DNA of 27,973 nucleotides from CAYRDC01 sp964422925 (GCA_964422925.1 CAYRDC010000029.1:1-27973), one strand, 5' to 3'. Positions 1 to 8,962 are shown, counted from the first letter of the stretch. Numbers and translations: made by a program. The notes: generated from the sequence alone by a model not told the origin.

Positions 1-1545
1 GTAAATGCCCAATCCTTCCATTTTTTCAAAATCCTGGGTCAAAATAGCCTTCAGCAATTGCATGGGATAAACATCCATGGGCAGGACCCGCTCATACAAC
101 CCGGTCACCACAAAAGCCCTTTCCCCGCCATGCATATTTGTATTGACCGGCAGTTCTTCACCCTGGTGGAGATAGCTGAAAAAAGTCGGTGATGCAGTTG
201 GTTTCGGGTAAGACGGGAATAACCAACCGAACATTTCATAGGTATCCCCTTCTTCAATAACAGTAACCAGGTTGTCATAAAAGCCGAGAAAGCCATTGGA
301 TGCTATTTTTGTTCCGGTCAGTACATTTCCTGAAATGTACCGGACATGGTCGTTTAGCAGGTTGCCCCGCACCATTTTTTCAATATTGGCTCCCTGGAAG
401 GTACGTACATAATGGGGATCCTTGATTTCAGAGCCGGCCACTGCAACCAGTCGTGTAGTATCAAAACGGCCTTCATTAAACAAGCGGCCCAGCACCAGGA
501 TATCCTGTGGTTGAATATACCACATGGTTGTGTTTTTGTTCAGTGGCCTCACATGATGTACCTGGATTCCCACATTACCGGCAGGATGCGGTCCTTTGAA
601 CCAATGGTATTTGATGCCTTCGATATTGGTTAGGAAATCCAACGGTTTTTCTGCGTCATTTACGCCAAAGTGCACATTACCATCAGCCAGTTTTTTCAGC
701 ACTTCCACCCCGGTCCGGAAATCCTTTTCCTGTCCCTGCAGCACAAAATGATAATCCGGGGCCAGCGGGGAGGTATCAAAAGTGGAAACCCAGATAAAAT
801 CCGGCTCGGAATTCGGGTCAGGTACGATATCAAACGGCCTTTGCCTTAGAAAAGGCCAGGCGCCTGCCTGGACAAGGCGTTTTACCAATTCGCCCCGGCT
901 TAATGATGCCGGATCGGCTTTCTCAAATTCCCGGTACCGGTTTTCCTTGTCCGCCAGGATAACTATTTCGTTTATGCGCCTTTTTTCACCCCGCCTGATT
1001 TCGGCAATCTCTCCGCTTACGGGAGAAGCATACAAAATCTCCGGGCGCTTTTTGTCATAAAACAATATATCCCCGGCTTTTACTTCATCGCCCGGGGACA
1101 ATTCCACTTTTGGTATTGGCGACATCCCTACAAAATCACCCGGTTTCAAGGCACAGGTTTCCGCCCTGAATGGTCCATCTACTTTCGGAATGGCTTTCCC
1201 TTTGATGTGAATATTCATCCCACGTTTTATCCTGATTACCCGCTTTTCCGGTTTTTGCTTTCCCGCGCTGGCAGCTGCCAGCTTGTCTGCAGGCGCCAGC
1301 CGGGATACTTTTTTAGCCAGTTGATCTGTCAATATCAGCACCACCAGCACTGCCAGCGATACCACAAGGATCAGTAAGGCTGTCAATACGGATGACGATC
1401 CGGAAGAACTTGCCTGCCCTGAGGCATCCTGGGCATGCAGGAAGAGAACTGGCAATACATTAAGCAGGATAAACAGGAGAACATTCTTTGACACACCAGG
1501 CAGGTAGCCGGGTCCGGGTTGTTTGGAATCGCTCGAATTGGTCAT
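1..1545 (-). CDS. nqrA: Na+-translocating NADH:quinone reductase subunit A (NqrA) with N-terminal membrane extension, 3' end cut by window
   Basis: An open frame of 515 codons runs from ATG at 1545 to the window edge with no stop. NqrA is the cytoplasmic subunit of the sodium-pumping NADH:quinone oxidoreductase, which moves electrons from NADH to quinone. From about residue 98 the protein matches NqrA: an RIKRGMNIHIKGKA start, a lipoyl-like SPVSGEIAEIRRGEKRRI segment, and a QVHHVRPLNKN motif near the middle. Roughly 45 residues of the usual C-terminus lie outside. Ahead of the usual start are about 97 extra residues: a signal-like hydrophobic stretch (about 21-38) ending in HAQDA, a Ser/Gly linker, then a strong membrane segment (about 53-72) followed by a Lys-rich region. 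Most NqrA proteins lack this. A perfect -7 box at 1586-1593 supports the start. The identity is clear; the role of the extension is inferred. Confidence 0.9.
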   Translation of the reverse strand, partial: MTNSSDSKQPGPGYLPGVSKNVLLFILLNVLPVLFLHAQDASGQASSSGSSSVLTALLILVVSLAVLVVLILTDQLAKKVSRLAPADKLAAASAGKQKPEKRVIRIKRGMNIHIKGKAIPKVDGPFRAETCALKPGDFVGMSPIPKVELSPGDEVKAGDILFYDKKRPEILYASPVSGEIAEIRRGEKRRINEIVILADKENRYREFEKADPASLSRGELVKRLVQAGAWPFLRQRPFDIVPDPNSEPDFIWVSTFDTSPLAPDYHFVLQGQEKDFRTGVEVLKKLADGNVHFGVNDAEKPLDFLTNIEGIKYHWFKGPHPAGNVGIQVHHVRPLNKNTTMWYIQPQDILVLGRLFNEGRFDTTRLVAVAGSEIKDPHYVRTFQGANIEKMVRGNLLNDHVRYISGNVLTGTKIASNGFLGFYDNLVTVIEEGDTYEMFGWLFPSYPKPTASPTFFSYLHQGEELPVNTNMHGGERAFVVTGLYERVLPMDVYPMQLLKAILTQDFEKMEGLGIY

Positions 1546-1585
1546 TCCTCTGCCATTTTTCAAAACCCTTAAGAAAATGTGCGAG

Positions 1586-1593
1586 CAAAGGTA
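1586..1593 (-). promoter_or_regulatory. -7 box of nqrA promoter
   Basis: On the minus strand this reads TACCTTTG, an exact match to the Bacteroidota -7 consensus TAnnTTTG. It lies 40 bases before the nqrA ATG. No clear -33 TTG is visible at 19-21 bases upstream. Confidence 0.6.
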
Positions 1594-1628
1594 AAAAAGT
1601 GATTCTTAAAAAAAGGCTCCTGAATTGG

Positions 1629-1636
1629 TAATTTTA
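1629..1636 (+). promoter_or_regulatory. Possible -7 box for the T9SS plug gene
   Basis: TAATTTTA matches seven of the eight consensus positions in the divergent nqrA/plug spacer. It would give a leader of about 100 bases. Nothing else in 1637-1740 resembles a gene or structured RNA. Confidence 0.35.
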
Positions 1637-1740
1637 CACCCCTGCCGGAAAGCAGCCATACGTCCCCTCAGCTTTACTGCGTTTCGGTGTAATAATTGCC
1701 AATGATAAACTGGCCCTGAAAAGGCCTGCCTGTAAATCCT

Positions 1741-3039
1741 ATGAATTATATGCACTTGCACGTAAACAGAATTTTTGCCTGGCTGCTGCTATTGGGCATT
1801 TTACCCCTGAATGCTTTCAGCCAGTATGTTTTTGAAAACCATATAAACGACCCGGAGATACACACGGTATTGTTCTACCCGGAAGGGCTGCCGCTGAACC
1901 TCCCTGTCTATTTTATGGGGTCAGGAAACCCGCTGGTATTTTCATTCGACAAATTAGGGAACAACCCGGAGCGATATTATTTCCGCATCCGTCATTGCCA
2001 GTATGACTGGACCGTCTCTCCCCTGAATATTTATGACTATCTGGAGGGTTTTGATGAATATGAAATAACCGACTATCATAATTCATTTAACACCCGGCAG
2101 CCTTATACGCATTATACCGTGCGGTTGCCCAATGAGGATCTGCAATTCAAAATATCCGGGAATTATATTTTATCGGTCTATTCCGAATCTAAACCCGATA
2201 CTCCGGCTGTTACCTGGCGTTTCATGGTGGCCGACCCAAAAGTCCGAATCAATGCCAGGGTGTTGCAACCCACCAATACCAATTATATGTACTCACACCA
2301 GGAAGTGGTTTTCACCATTGTACAGAATGGATTCGAACTTCCAAATCCTTTTGAAGAAATAAAGGTGCGGGTTATGCAAAATAACCGTTGGGACAATGCC
2401 ACCGGAAACCTGAAACCCCGGTTCGTGAGAGACAATGCCCTGGTGTATGATTATAATTCCGAAATATTGTTCCCGGCCGGTAAAGAATTCCGCTGGTTCG
2501 ATTTACGCAACCTTCGCCTGCAATCTTCACGGGTAAAAGCTATCCGGACACATAATGATACAACCTATGTTTTCATCACGGAAGACCGGCCCAGGTCTTT
2601 TACCAAATACCTCTATGAGAAGGATCTGAACGGAGCCTATATCATTGACGCGGATTTTACCAATGACTCCAGCCTGGAAGCGGATTATGCCATGGTTATA
2701 TTTACCCTGCCATTCAAAACACCCCTCCGGGATGGGGAATTATACCTGTTTGGCGCCTTCACGGACTGGCAACTCATTCCGGATTATGCGCTGAAATATA
2801 ATTTCGACCGACAGGCTTACGAAGGGAAAATATACTTGAAACAAGGCTATTACAACTACGTATATGTATTCAGTCCTGATAAGGACATTCGCGATGCAGA
2901 CATGGAATTGATTGAAGGCAACTATTTCGAAACAGAGAACAGCTATACGATCTTAGTCTATTACCGGCCGTTTGGAAGTGTCTATGACCAGCTGATTGGG
3001 ATCAATACTGTAAATTCACTCCATGTTACTGATGATTGA
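1741..3039 (+). CDS. Type IX secretion system plug protein (DUF5103 family)
   Basis: This 432-residue protein has an N-terminal signal peptide (hydrophobic core about 11-24, likely cleaved after NAFS). It matches the DUF5103 family, now known as the type IX secretion plug: HTVLFYPEGLPLN, IRHCQYDWTVSPLNIYDYLEGF, SFNTRQPYTHYTVRLPNED and a GNYILSVY strand motif in the first domain. A second beta-sandwich region follows, with GELYLFGAFTDW near 330-345. In the T9SS the plug caps the periplasmic side of the SprA outer-membrane channel when no substrate is engaged. ATG 1741 is used; an in-frame ATG at 1750 is an alternative that keeps the signal peptide. It sits 42 bases before yqgE, which has its own promoter. 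Family assignment is firm; the plug role is taken from the family. Confidence 0.88.
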   Translation: MNYMHLHVNRIFAWLLLLGILPLNAFSQYVFENHINDPEIHTVLFYPEGLPLNLPVYFMGSGNPLVFSFDKLGNNPERYYFRIRHCQYDWTVSPLNIYDYLEGFDEYEITDYHNSFNTRQPYTHYTVRLPNEDLQFKISGNYILSVYSESKPDTPAVTWRFMVADPKVRINARVLQPTNTNYMYSHQEVVFTIVQNGFELPNPFEEIKVRVMQNNRWDNATGNLKPRFVRDNALVYDYNSEILFPAGKEFRWFDLRNLRLQSSRVKAIRTHNDTTYVFITEDRPRSFTKYLYEKDLNGAYIIDADFTNDSSLEADYAMVIFTLPFKTPLRDGELYLFGAFTDWQLIPDYALKYNFDRQAYEGKIYLKQGYYNYVYVFSPDKDIRDADMELIEGNYFETENSYTILVYYRPFGSVYDQLIGINTVNSLHVTDD

Positions 3040-3042
3040 TTA

Positions 3043-3050
3043 TAAGTTTG
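3043..3050 (+). promoter_or_regulatory. -7 box of yqgE promoter
   Basis: TAAGTTTG is an exact TAnnTTTG match, starting just after the plug stop codon and 31 bases before the yqgE GTG start. Confidence 0.6.
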
Positions 3051-3081
3051 AATTTTGTAAACCCCCAAAAACCCTTTTGTC

Positions 3082-3654
3082 GTGCAACCAATTTTAACAA
3101 AAATACCCCGGGCTGGCACACTTCTGTTGTCTGAACCTTTCATGCTTGATGAAAATTTCAAGCGTTCTGTAATCCTCCTTTGTGAAACCCGTGTAGATGG
3201 TGCCATTGGTTTCGTAGTAAACAAAAAACTGGATATTTCCCTGCAGGAGGCCATTGAAGACTTTCCGGAATTTGATGCGCCCATTTATCTGGGTGGCCCG
3301 GTGCAGGTAGATACCCTGCATTTTATTCATAACCTGGGGGACCTCATCGAAGGCTCTATAAAAATCAGCAACCGGCTATACTGGGGCGGCAACTTTGAAA
3401 TGGTGCAAATGCTTATCCAGAACAAAATGGTTTCACCGGATAATTTCCGCTTTTTCATCGGATATTCCGGCTGGGGCCCCGGGCAGCTCGAAAAAGAAGT
3501 GGAAGAAAATTCCTGGATCATGGTTGACGGACTGGCCGATGATCTGTTGCGTTTACACCAGACTGACAACGCGCTATGGCAAAAAATCATGCGCGATGCC
3601 GGTGGACGTTATTCCATTATGTCCAACTTCCCGGAGAACCCGGTACTGAACTGA
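3082..3654 (+). CDS. YqgE/AlgH family protein (DUF179)
   Basis: This is a 190-residue protein of the usual YqgE/AlgH length. The family fingerprint is clear: AGTLLLSEPFMLDENFKRSV near the N-terminus, then GAIGFVVNK, a PIYLGGPVQ motif near 73-81, and FFIGYSGWGPGQLEKEV near 130-146. The biochemical role of the family is unsettled; AlgH was linked to alginate regulation in Pseudomonas, and no enzymatic residues are evident here. The start is GTG; no in-frame ATG lies upstream of the conserved N-terminus. It has its own promoter and ends at a strong terminator. Confidence 0.9.
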   Translation: MQPILTKIPRAGTLLLSEPFMLDENFKRSVILLCETRVDGAIGFVVNKKLDISLQEAIEDFPEFDAPIYLGGPVQVDTLHFIHNLGDLIEGSIKISNRLYWGGNFEMVQMLIQNKMVSPDNFRFFIGYSGWGPGQLEKEVEENSWIMVDGLADDLLRLHQTDNALWQKIMRDAGGRYSIMSNFPENPVLN

Positions 3655-3683
3655 TTATCCTTTTTCCAGTGGATATAGAAAGG

Positions 3684-3723
3684 CCGGCTTGCTAAAATAT
3701 TTAGCAGGCCGGTTTTGATTTTT
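3684..3723 (+). terminator. Intrinsic terminator after yqgE
   Basis: A 13-bp stem (arms 3684-3696 and 3700-3712, one G-T pair) with a 3-base ATA loop is followed by a T-rich run TTTTGATTTTT. It lies between the convergent yqgE and aldo/keto reductase genes. On the minus strand the stem is followed by only a short, weak T-run, so it serves mainly yqgE. Confidence 0.8.
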
Positions 3724-3786
3724 CCTACCTCTGCTATTTATCAGCCATTTATACTGTTTTGCTTACAGCTTCCCTTTAGGCAATTT

Positions 3787-4770
3787 TTAGAACATTGGCG
3801 GCTCCGGCCTGTTGCCAAGGATGTCTTCAATGGCATCCATTACCTCAGGGGTCAGCAGGTGTTTGTCCTCGGCAGCTTTTAAATTTTCCCTGAGATGTTT
3901 TGCCTTGCTGGCTCCCAGGATTACCGTAGAGACATTCGGATTCTTCAGGCACCAGGCCAGGGCCAGGCGGGGCATGGTAATGCCCAGGCCTTCGGCCATT
4001 TTGGTCAGCTTGCGCACTTTTTCCAGCCGTTCTTCTGATAAGGAACGGTCGCGGAGCCAGTCCAGCCCTTCCATACCCAGACGGGTTCCTTTAGGAAAGC
4101 CTTTATTGTATTTGCCGGTCAAAACACCGGAGCTCAATGGAGACCAGACGGTAGTTCCCAGCCCAACTGTTTTATAGATTTGCGCAAACTCCACTTCCAC
4201 TTTTTCCCGGACGAACATATTATATTGCGGTTGCTCCATAACCGGCCCGATCAGGTGGTTTTCCCGGGCAACCATGTGAGCTTCCATAATCTCCTGCGCG
4301 CTCCATTCCGATGTTCCCCAGTAAAGAATCTTTCCCTGCAGGATCAGGTTGTGCATGGTCCATACGGTTTCTTCTATGGGTGTTTCCTTGTCCGGCCTGT
4401 GGCAGAAATAGAGGTCAATATAATCGACCTGCAGGCGCTGGAGGGCAGCGTTACAGGCTTCCACGATGTGTTTCCGGTGCAAACCCTTTTGGGTGGGCAG
4501 CTTGCCCCCTGCCCCGAAAAACACTTTACTGCTTACCATCCAGGTATCTCTTGGCCATCCGGCTTTTTTCAGGATGCGCCCCATCACCCGCTCGCTTTCC
4601 CCGTGGGCATAGATTTCCGCATTGTCGAAAAAATTTACCCCGGCCTCATACGCTATGTGCATCAGCTTTTCAGCGGTCTGGTCACTGATTTGCTTTCCAA
4701 AGGTGAGCCAGGAACCCAGGGAAAACTCGCTGACTTTTATACCCGATTTCCCCAAATTGTTGTAGTCCAT
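3787..4770 (-). CDS. Aldo/keto reductase (voltage-gated K+ channel beta subunit-like, AKR6-type)
   Basis: This 327-residue protein should be an NADPH-dependent carbonyl reductase of TIM-barrel fold. The catalytic tetrad is visible: D49 and Y54 in FFDNAEIYAHG, K82 in VSSKVFF, and H124 in YFCHRPD. Cofactor-binding features include WSPLSSGVLTGKY in the second half and the C-terminal STVILGASKAKHLRENLKA segment. Length and motifs resemble the Kv-beta/YghZ subgroup; the physiological substrate cannot be read from sequence. It is monocistronic, convergent with yqgE and divergent from the DUF47-pit operon. Confidence 0.88.
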   Translation of the reverse strand: MDYNNLGKSGIKVSEFSLGSWLTFGKQISDQTAEKLMHIAYEAGVNFFDNAEIYAHGESERVMGRILKKAGWPRDTWMVSSKVFFGAGGKLPTQKGLHRKHIVEACNAALQRLQVDYIDLYFCHRPDKETPIEETVWTMHNLILQGKILYWGTSEWSAQEIMEAHMVARENHLIGPVMEQPQYNMFVREKVEVEFAQIYKTVGLGTTVWSPLSSGVLTGKYNKGFPKGTRLGMEGLDWLRDRSLSEERLEKVRKLTKMAEGLGITMPRLALAWCLKNPNVSTVILGASKAKHLRENLKAAEDKHLLTPEVMDAIEDILGNRPEPPMF

Positions 4771-4788
4771 ACAAGCATTCTTTTTATG

Positions 4789-4796
4789 CGAAGATA
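4789..4796 (-). promoter_or_regulatory. Possible -7 box of aldo/keto reductase promoter
   Basis: On the minus strand this reads TATCTTCG, one mismatch from TAnnTTTG, 18 bases before the ATG at 4770. Confidence 0.4.
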
Positions 4797-4886
4797 GCAG
4801 GCTTTATTCTATTCCCGCCCGATCGGCACCGTTCTGTTCCCGGGTGGTTATTGATAATCCACACTATTACTCCCTGAAAGATTATT

Positions 4887-4894
4887 TAACTTTC
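4887..4894 (+). promoter_or_regulatory. Possible -7 box of the DUF47-pit operon
   Basis: TAACTTTC matches seven of eight consensus positions, 27 bases before the ATG at 4922. No convincing -33 element or phosphate-type operator was seen. Confidence 0.4.
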
Positions 4895-4921
4895 GCACTG
4901 CATATTTAAAAGCATACGGTT

Positions 4922-5596
4922 ATGAGATCATTAACCAAATTATTTGGACGCTCACCCTTCGGGTTGCTTCAAACCCACATGAAAACGGTAAAAGATTGTG
5001 TTGACAAAGTGCCCGATTTATTCAAGCAACTGGAAAAAGGCGATCAGGAAGCTATTAACCAAACAGCCCGGGAAATCTCCAAGCTGGAACATGTAGCTGA
5101 TATGACTAAAAATGATATGCGAAAGAACCTGGAAAAAGGCATGTTCCTGCCGGTTGACCGGGGAAGGTTGCTGGAAATCCTCACCATACAGGATAACCTG
5201 GCCGATAAAGCCGAAGACATTGGCCACCTGCTTACTGTCCGGGCGGCTCAAATTCCTCCGGGATTGGTCGAAGATTTCAGGGCCTTCCTGGCTAAAAACC
5301 TGGAATGTTTCCAAATGGCTTTCCTGATTATTGATCAGTTGGATGAATTGATGGAATATACGTTTGGAGGCCGGGAAGCGATCAAAGTGAATCAGATGGT
5401 TGATGAGGTCGCCTACAAAGAGCATGAAGCCGACAAATTACAGCTAACCCTGCTTCGCAATTTATTTAACAGTGAAGCAGCGATTGATTTCAGGGATTTC
5501 ATCCTGATCAAGCAGGTAATTACAGAGATCAGCAATTTGTCGAATTTATCAGAGAAGCTGGCCTATAGGGTAAGATTAATGTTGGATATAAAATAA
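4922..5596 (+). CDS. PhoU-like DUF47 family protein (Pit accessory protein)
   Basis: This 224-residue, all-helical, cytoplasmic protein has PhoU-type metal-binding helices: SKLEHVADMTKNDM near 53-66, IQDNLADKAEDI near 89-100, and YKEHEADKL near 163-171. DUF47 proteins are regularly encoded beside PiT phosphate transporters and are thought to control their activity. Here it precedes pit by 9 bases, so co-transcription is very likely. The assignment as a Pit regulator rests on family and context. Confidence 0.88.
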   Translation: MRSLTKLFGRSPFGLLQTHMKTVKDCVDKVPDLFKQLEKGDQEAINQTAREISKLEHVADMTKNDMRKNLEKGMFLPVDRGRLLEILTIQDNLADKAEDIGHLLTVRAAQIPPGLVEDFRAFLAKNLECFQMAFLIIDQLDELMEYTFGGREAIKVNQMVDEVAYKEHEADKLQLTLLRNLFNSEAAIDFRDFILIKQVITEISNLSNLSEKLAYRVRLMLDIK

Positions 5597-5605
5597 GCTT
5601 GCAGA

Positions 5606-7033
5606 GTGGAAACGGTTATATTGATTCTGGCACTGATATTCGGTTTGTATATGGCCTGGAGCATTGGAGCGAATGATGTAGCCAATGCCATGGGAACCTC
5701 GGTAGGAAGCGGGGCGCTTACCCTGAAACGGGCCGTTATCCTGGCAGCCGTCCTCGAATTCGCGGGAGCATTTTTTGTAGGTTCCCATGTTTCAGAAACC
5801 GTACGAAAAGGTATTATAGACGTAACCATTTTTGAAGGGGAGCCAATGCTCCTTGTATATGGTATGATGGCGGCCTTGCTGTCTGCGGCCGTTTGGCTTC
5901 AGTTTGCCACTTTTTTCGGCCTGCCGGTTTCTACCACGCACAGCATTGTTGGTGCCATTGTAGGTTTTGGCGCGGTGGTCGGAGGATTTTCTGCCGTTCA
6001 TTGGGAGAAAGTCGGAACCATTACCTTAAGTTGGATAACCTCTCCCCTGCTGGCCGGCCTGGTAGCCTTCCTGTTGTTCACTATTTTAAGAAAATACATT
6101 TTCCTTTCCCGCTATCCGGTACGGAGAGCAAAGCATATTACACCTGTGCTCGTGTTTTTTGTATTCAGTATCCTGACCCTGGTGCTGGTATTCAAAGGGT
6201 TGAAGAACCTTCACCTGAACCTGCCATTGGGCCAGGCTATATTGCTGGCTATCGGAATCGGGTTGCTGACTTCGCTGATCAGTTTCCTGCTGGTCAGGCG
6301 CATAAAGGAAGAATACACCAAAGAAGAACTCAAAGAACTGCCTTCCACGCAATTTTCCATTGGCATGTACAAGGCGGAAAAAAACCTGAAAAAAGCTTTG
6401 CTTTCCGCGCAGCCGGAGTTCCGGGAAAAATTATCGGAACTGCTCGAAGAAGTTAAAACCGTCACCTCCCAGTTGAAGGAAATTGAGAAAAACAATCACA
6501 AGAACAAAGAGGTCAGCAGTTTCCGAAAGGTGGAGCGGATTTTTGTTTACCTGCAGATCTTAAGCGCATCCTTTGTGGCTTTTGCCCACGGGGCCAATGA
6601 TGTAGCCAATTCCATCGGACCCTTATCAGCCGTTATTGAGATTCTGAAATCCGGGGTCGTTACCATGAAAACCGTGGTTCCCTTATGGGTCCTGGGTTTG
6701 GGAGGGTTTGGTATTGTGCTGGGTTTAGCCACCTGGGGATGGCGGGTGATTGAGACCGTAGGGAAGAAAATTACGGAGCTGAGCCCCACACGTGGATTTT
6801 CGGCTGAATTTGCCGCGGCTATTACCATTGTTTTAGCTTCCAAGCTGGGCATTCCCATTTCTACCACGCATACGCTCGTAGGCGCTGTGATCGGTGTCGG
6901 CCTGGCCAGGGGAATTGGCGCTTTAAACCTGCGGACTGTGCGGGATATTGTCATCAGCTGGGTGGTAACCATTCCGGCCGGAGCAGGCCTAGCCATTCTC
7001 TTTTTCTACACCCTGCAGGCTATCTTCGGGTAA
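5606..7033 (+). CDS. pit: Inorganic phosphate transporter, PiT family
   Basis: This 475-residue inner-membrane symporter of inorganic phosphate carries the two PiT signature repeats. GANDVANAMG lies near residues 21-30 and AHGANDVANSIGP near 326-338, each followed by a SxTH-type segment (GLPVSTTHSIVGA and GIPISTTHTLVGA). A charged cytoplasmic loop around 230-310 separates the halves, as in this family. The start is GTG 5606, right after the DUF47 stop. It ends only 3 bases from the end of the convergent ABC exporter gene, leaving no room for a terminator between them. Confidence 0.93.
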   Translation: METVILILALIFGLYMAWSIGANDVANAMGTSVGSGALTLKRAVILAAVLEFAGAFFVGSHVSETVRKGIIDVTIFEGEPMLLVYGMMAALLSAAVWLQFATFFGLPVSTTHSIVGAIVGFGAVVGGFSAVHWEKVGTITLSWITSPLLAGLVAFLLFTILRKYIFLSRYPVRRAKHITPVLVFFVFSILTLVLVFKGLKNLHLNLPLGQAILLAIGIGLLTSLISFLLVRRIKEEYTKEELKELPSTQFSIGMYKAEKNLKKALLSAQPEFREKLSELLEEVKTVTSQLKEIEKNNHKNKEVSSFRKVERIFVYLQILSASFVAFAHGANDVANSIGPLSAVIEILKSGVVTMKTVVPLWVLGLGGFGIVLGLATWGWRVIETVGKKITELSPTRGFSAEFAAAITIVLASKLGIPISTTHTLVGAVIGVGLARGIGALNLRTVRDIVISWVVTIPAGAGLAILFFYTLQAIFG

Positions 7034-7036
7034 AAC

Positions 7037-8857
7037 TCAGAAATTCTGAAGGCTTACCAGACGATGGTAGGCTCCTTTTGCCTTCATCAGGGATTGATGA
7101 TTGCCCTGCTCCACAATGCGGCCTTCCTGCATTACCACTATCACATCAGCATGTTGGATCGTAGAAAGCCGGTGGGCAATTACCAGGGAGGTGCGGTTTT
7201 TCATAAGCTTGAACAAGGCTTCCTGAACCAGTTTTTCCGATTCACTGTCCAGTGAAGAAGTCGCTTCATCCAGGATTAATATTTCCGGGTCCCGCAAAAC
7301 AGCTCTCGCCAGGGTCAGCCGCTGGCGCTCCCCTCCGCTGAGTTTCTGCCCCTGGTCGCCAATGGAGGTATCATACCCTTTCTCCAGCCTGATAATAAAA
7401 TCGTGCGCATTGGCTACCCGGGCAGCTTGTATTATCTCTTCCCGGCTTGCCCCGGGCTTTCCAAAAGCAATGTTGGCAGCTATCGTCTCATTGAACAAAA
7501 CCGGATGCTGGCTTACAATTCCCATTAAACCGCGCAGGTCTTTCAGAGAATATTCCCGTATGTCATGCCCGTCCAGCAGGATACATCCCTTTTCCACATC
7601 GTAAAACCTGGGTACAAGGTCGGCCAGGGTGGTTTTTCCGGCCCCGGAAGGTCCTACCAGCGCTACGGTCTTGCCCCTGGGAATGACCAGGTTGATATCC
7701 TGAAGTATCCATTGGTCGTCTCTGCGGTGATAGGCAAAATACACGTGCTCGAATCGGATTTCTTGACGGAATTGTCTTAACGGCTTCGGGTTTGCCGGTT
7801 CGCGAATCTTTTGATCCTCATGAAGTACATGGTTAATGCGTTCTACAGAAGCTATACCTTTTTGAACATTATAGAAAGAAGCGAAAAATTCTTTCACCGG
7901 AGGAATCAGCTGTGAAAAAGTAACCATGATAAAAATGAACTGGGGAGCCGGAACCCCTCCATTCAAAACAATGCGCCCGCCCAGCCAGAGCAATGCGCCT
8001 AAAATGACAATAGCCAGGAACTCGGTAAGCGGAGAGCTCAGATCTCTCCTGCGGATAATCCGGTTCATGGTCCTGAAATAGTACTCTGTTTCGCGGTAAA
8101 ACCGCTCCTCCTGTTGGTGTTCGGCATTGAAGGCTTTGATAATGCGCATGCCGCCCAGTGTTTCATCAATGAGGCTCACCAGGCGCCCAAGCAGGTTCTG
8201 GCCTTCCAGTGATTGCCGTTTCAGGCGCTGGCCGACCCTCGCCACCAGTAAACCGGTAACCAGCAACATGCCCAGCACCATCAAGGTGAGCTGAACATGT
8301 GTGGCCAGCATAACCCCGATGTAAAACAAAATGGTCACCGGGGATTTCACCAGGGCCTCGATCATGCCAATTATGCTTTGCTCAATCTCCCGGACATCAT
8401 TGCTTAACCTCACGATGAGATCACCTCTGCGCTCATTACTGAAGTATGCCATGGGGAGGGTCAGGGTTTTGGCATACAGCTGCCGCTGGAGATCGCGCAC
8501 AATTCCATTGCGGATAGGTGCCAGCATGTAAATGGCTCCGTAGCGGAAAAAATTTTTCATAAAAAACACCCCGATCACGACTATTACCAGGAAGGCAAGC
8601 CCCGCTACCTTACCATGCTGGTCGATATAGAGGGTCATCAGGTAATAAAACCATTCGCGCACATAATGCCAGCTCAAAGAGAATTCGGGCGTCTGATATA
8701 CAGGTTCCTGCATGCCGAAAAGCAATTCCAGGAAAGGAATGACCATAACCAGGGACGCCACGGAAAAGACTATGGTCAGCAAGTTGAAAATAATATTTAA
8801 TGCTGCTTGGCGCTTATATCCTTTCAGAAAAGCAAGTATTTGAAGAAAATGCCGCAT
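7037..8857 (-). CDS. ABC exporter, fused permease/ATPase (MsbA-like)
   Basis: This 606-residue half-transporter has about six membrane helices (residues 15-320), then a nucleotide-binding domain from about 365. Walker A GPSGAGKTT is at 402-410, a Q-loop lies near 450, signature LSGGE at 506-510, Walker B ILILD at 526-530 with the catalytic E531, and the H-loop is in IAHRLSTI. All catalytic residues are intact, so it can work as a homodimer. It resembles lipid/multidrug exporters of the MsbA type, common in Bacteroidota; lipid A core flipping is possible but unproven. ATG 8857 starts only 9 bases after its -7 box, so the mRNA is nearly leaderless. Confidence 0.88.
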   Translation of the reverse strand: MRHFLQILAFLKGYKRQAALNIIFNLLTIVFSVASLVMVIPFLELLFGMQEPVYQTPEFSLSWHYVREWFYYLMTLYIDQHGKVAGLAFLVIVVIGVFFMKNFFRYGAIYMLAPIRNGIVRDLQRQLYAKTLTLPMAYFSNERRGDLIVRLSNDVREIEQSIIGMIEALVKSPVTILFYIGVMLATHVQLTLMVLGMLLVTGLLVARVGQRLKRQSLEGQNLLGRLVSLIDETLGGMRIIKAFNAEHQQEERFYRETEYYFRTMNRIIRRRDLSSPLTEFLAIVILGALLWLGGRIVLNGGVPAPQFIFIMVTFSQLIPPVKEFFASFYNVQKGIASVERINHVLHEDQKIREPANPKPLRQFRQEIRFEHVYFAYHRRDDQWILQDINLVIPRGKTVALVGPSGAGKTTLADLVPRFYDVEKGCILLDGHDIREYSLKDLRGLMGIVSQHPVLFNETIAANIAFGKPGASREEIIQAARVANAHDFIIRLEKGYDTSIGDQGQKLSGGERQRLTLARAVLRDPEILILDEATSSLDSESEKLVQEALFKLMKNRTSLVIAHRLSTIQHADVIVVMQEGRIVEQGNHQSLMKAKGAYHRLVSLQNF

Positions 8858-8865
8858 AAGATTTT

Positions 8866-8873
8866 CAAAATTA
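8866..8873 (-). promoter_or_regulatory. -7 box of the MsbA-like exporter gene
   Basis: On the minus strand this reads TAATTTTG, an exact consensus match 8 bases before the ATG. Transcription should begin nearly at the start codon. Confidence 0.6.
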
Positions 8874-8945
8874 GCTATTCGGAGCCAATGCCTGGCATAA
8901 CAGGGATTTCCCCTTTTTCAATTTGAGAAAACAAAGGGCATTTCC

Positions 8946-8953
8946 TACATTTG
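8946..8953 (+). promoter_or_regulatory. -7 box of the small membrane protein gene
   Basis: TACATTTG is an exact consensus match 9 bases before the ATG at 8963. It argues against the in-frame TTG at 8951, which lies inside the box. Confidence 0.6.
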
Positions 8954-8962
8954 AATTTTACC

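Noticed and set aside
105..1060. Short open frames on both strands at the left edge
   Set aside because: All lie inside the continuous nqrA frame on minus, which explains the region completely.
4180..4797. 205-codon open frame on plus, antisense to the aldo/keto reductase
   Set aside because: Its length follows from the codon pattern of the true gene on the other strand; the product resembles no protein family, and the reductase has a complete catalytic tetrad.
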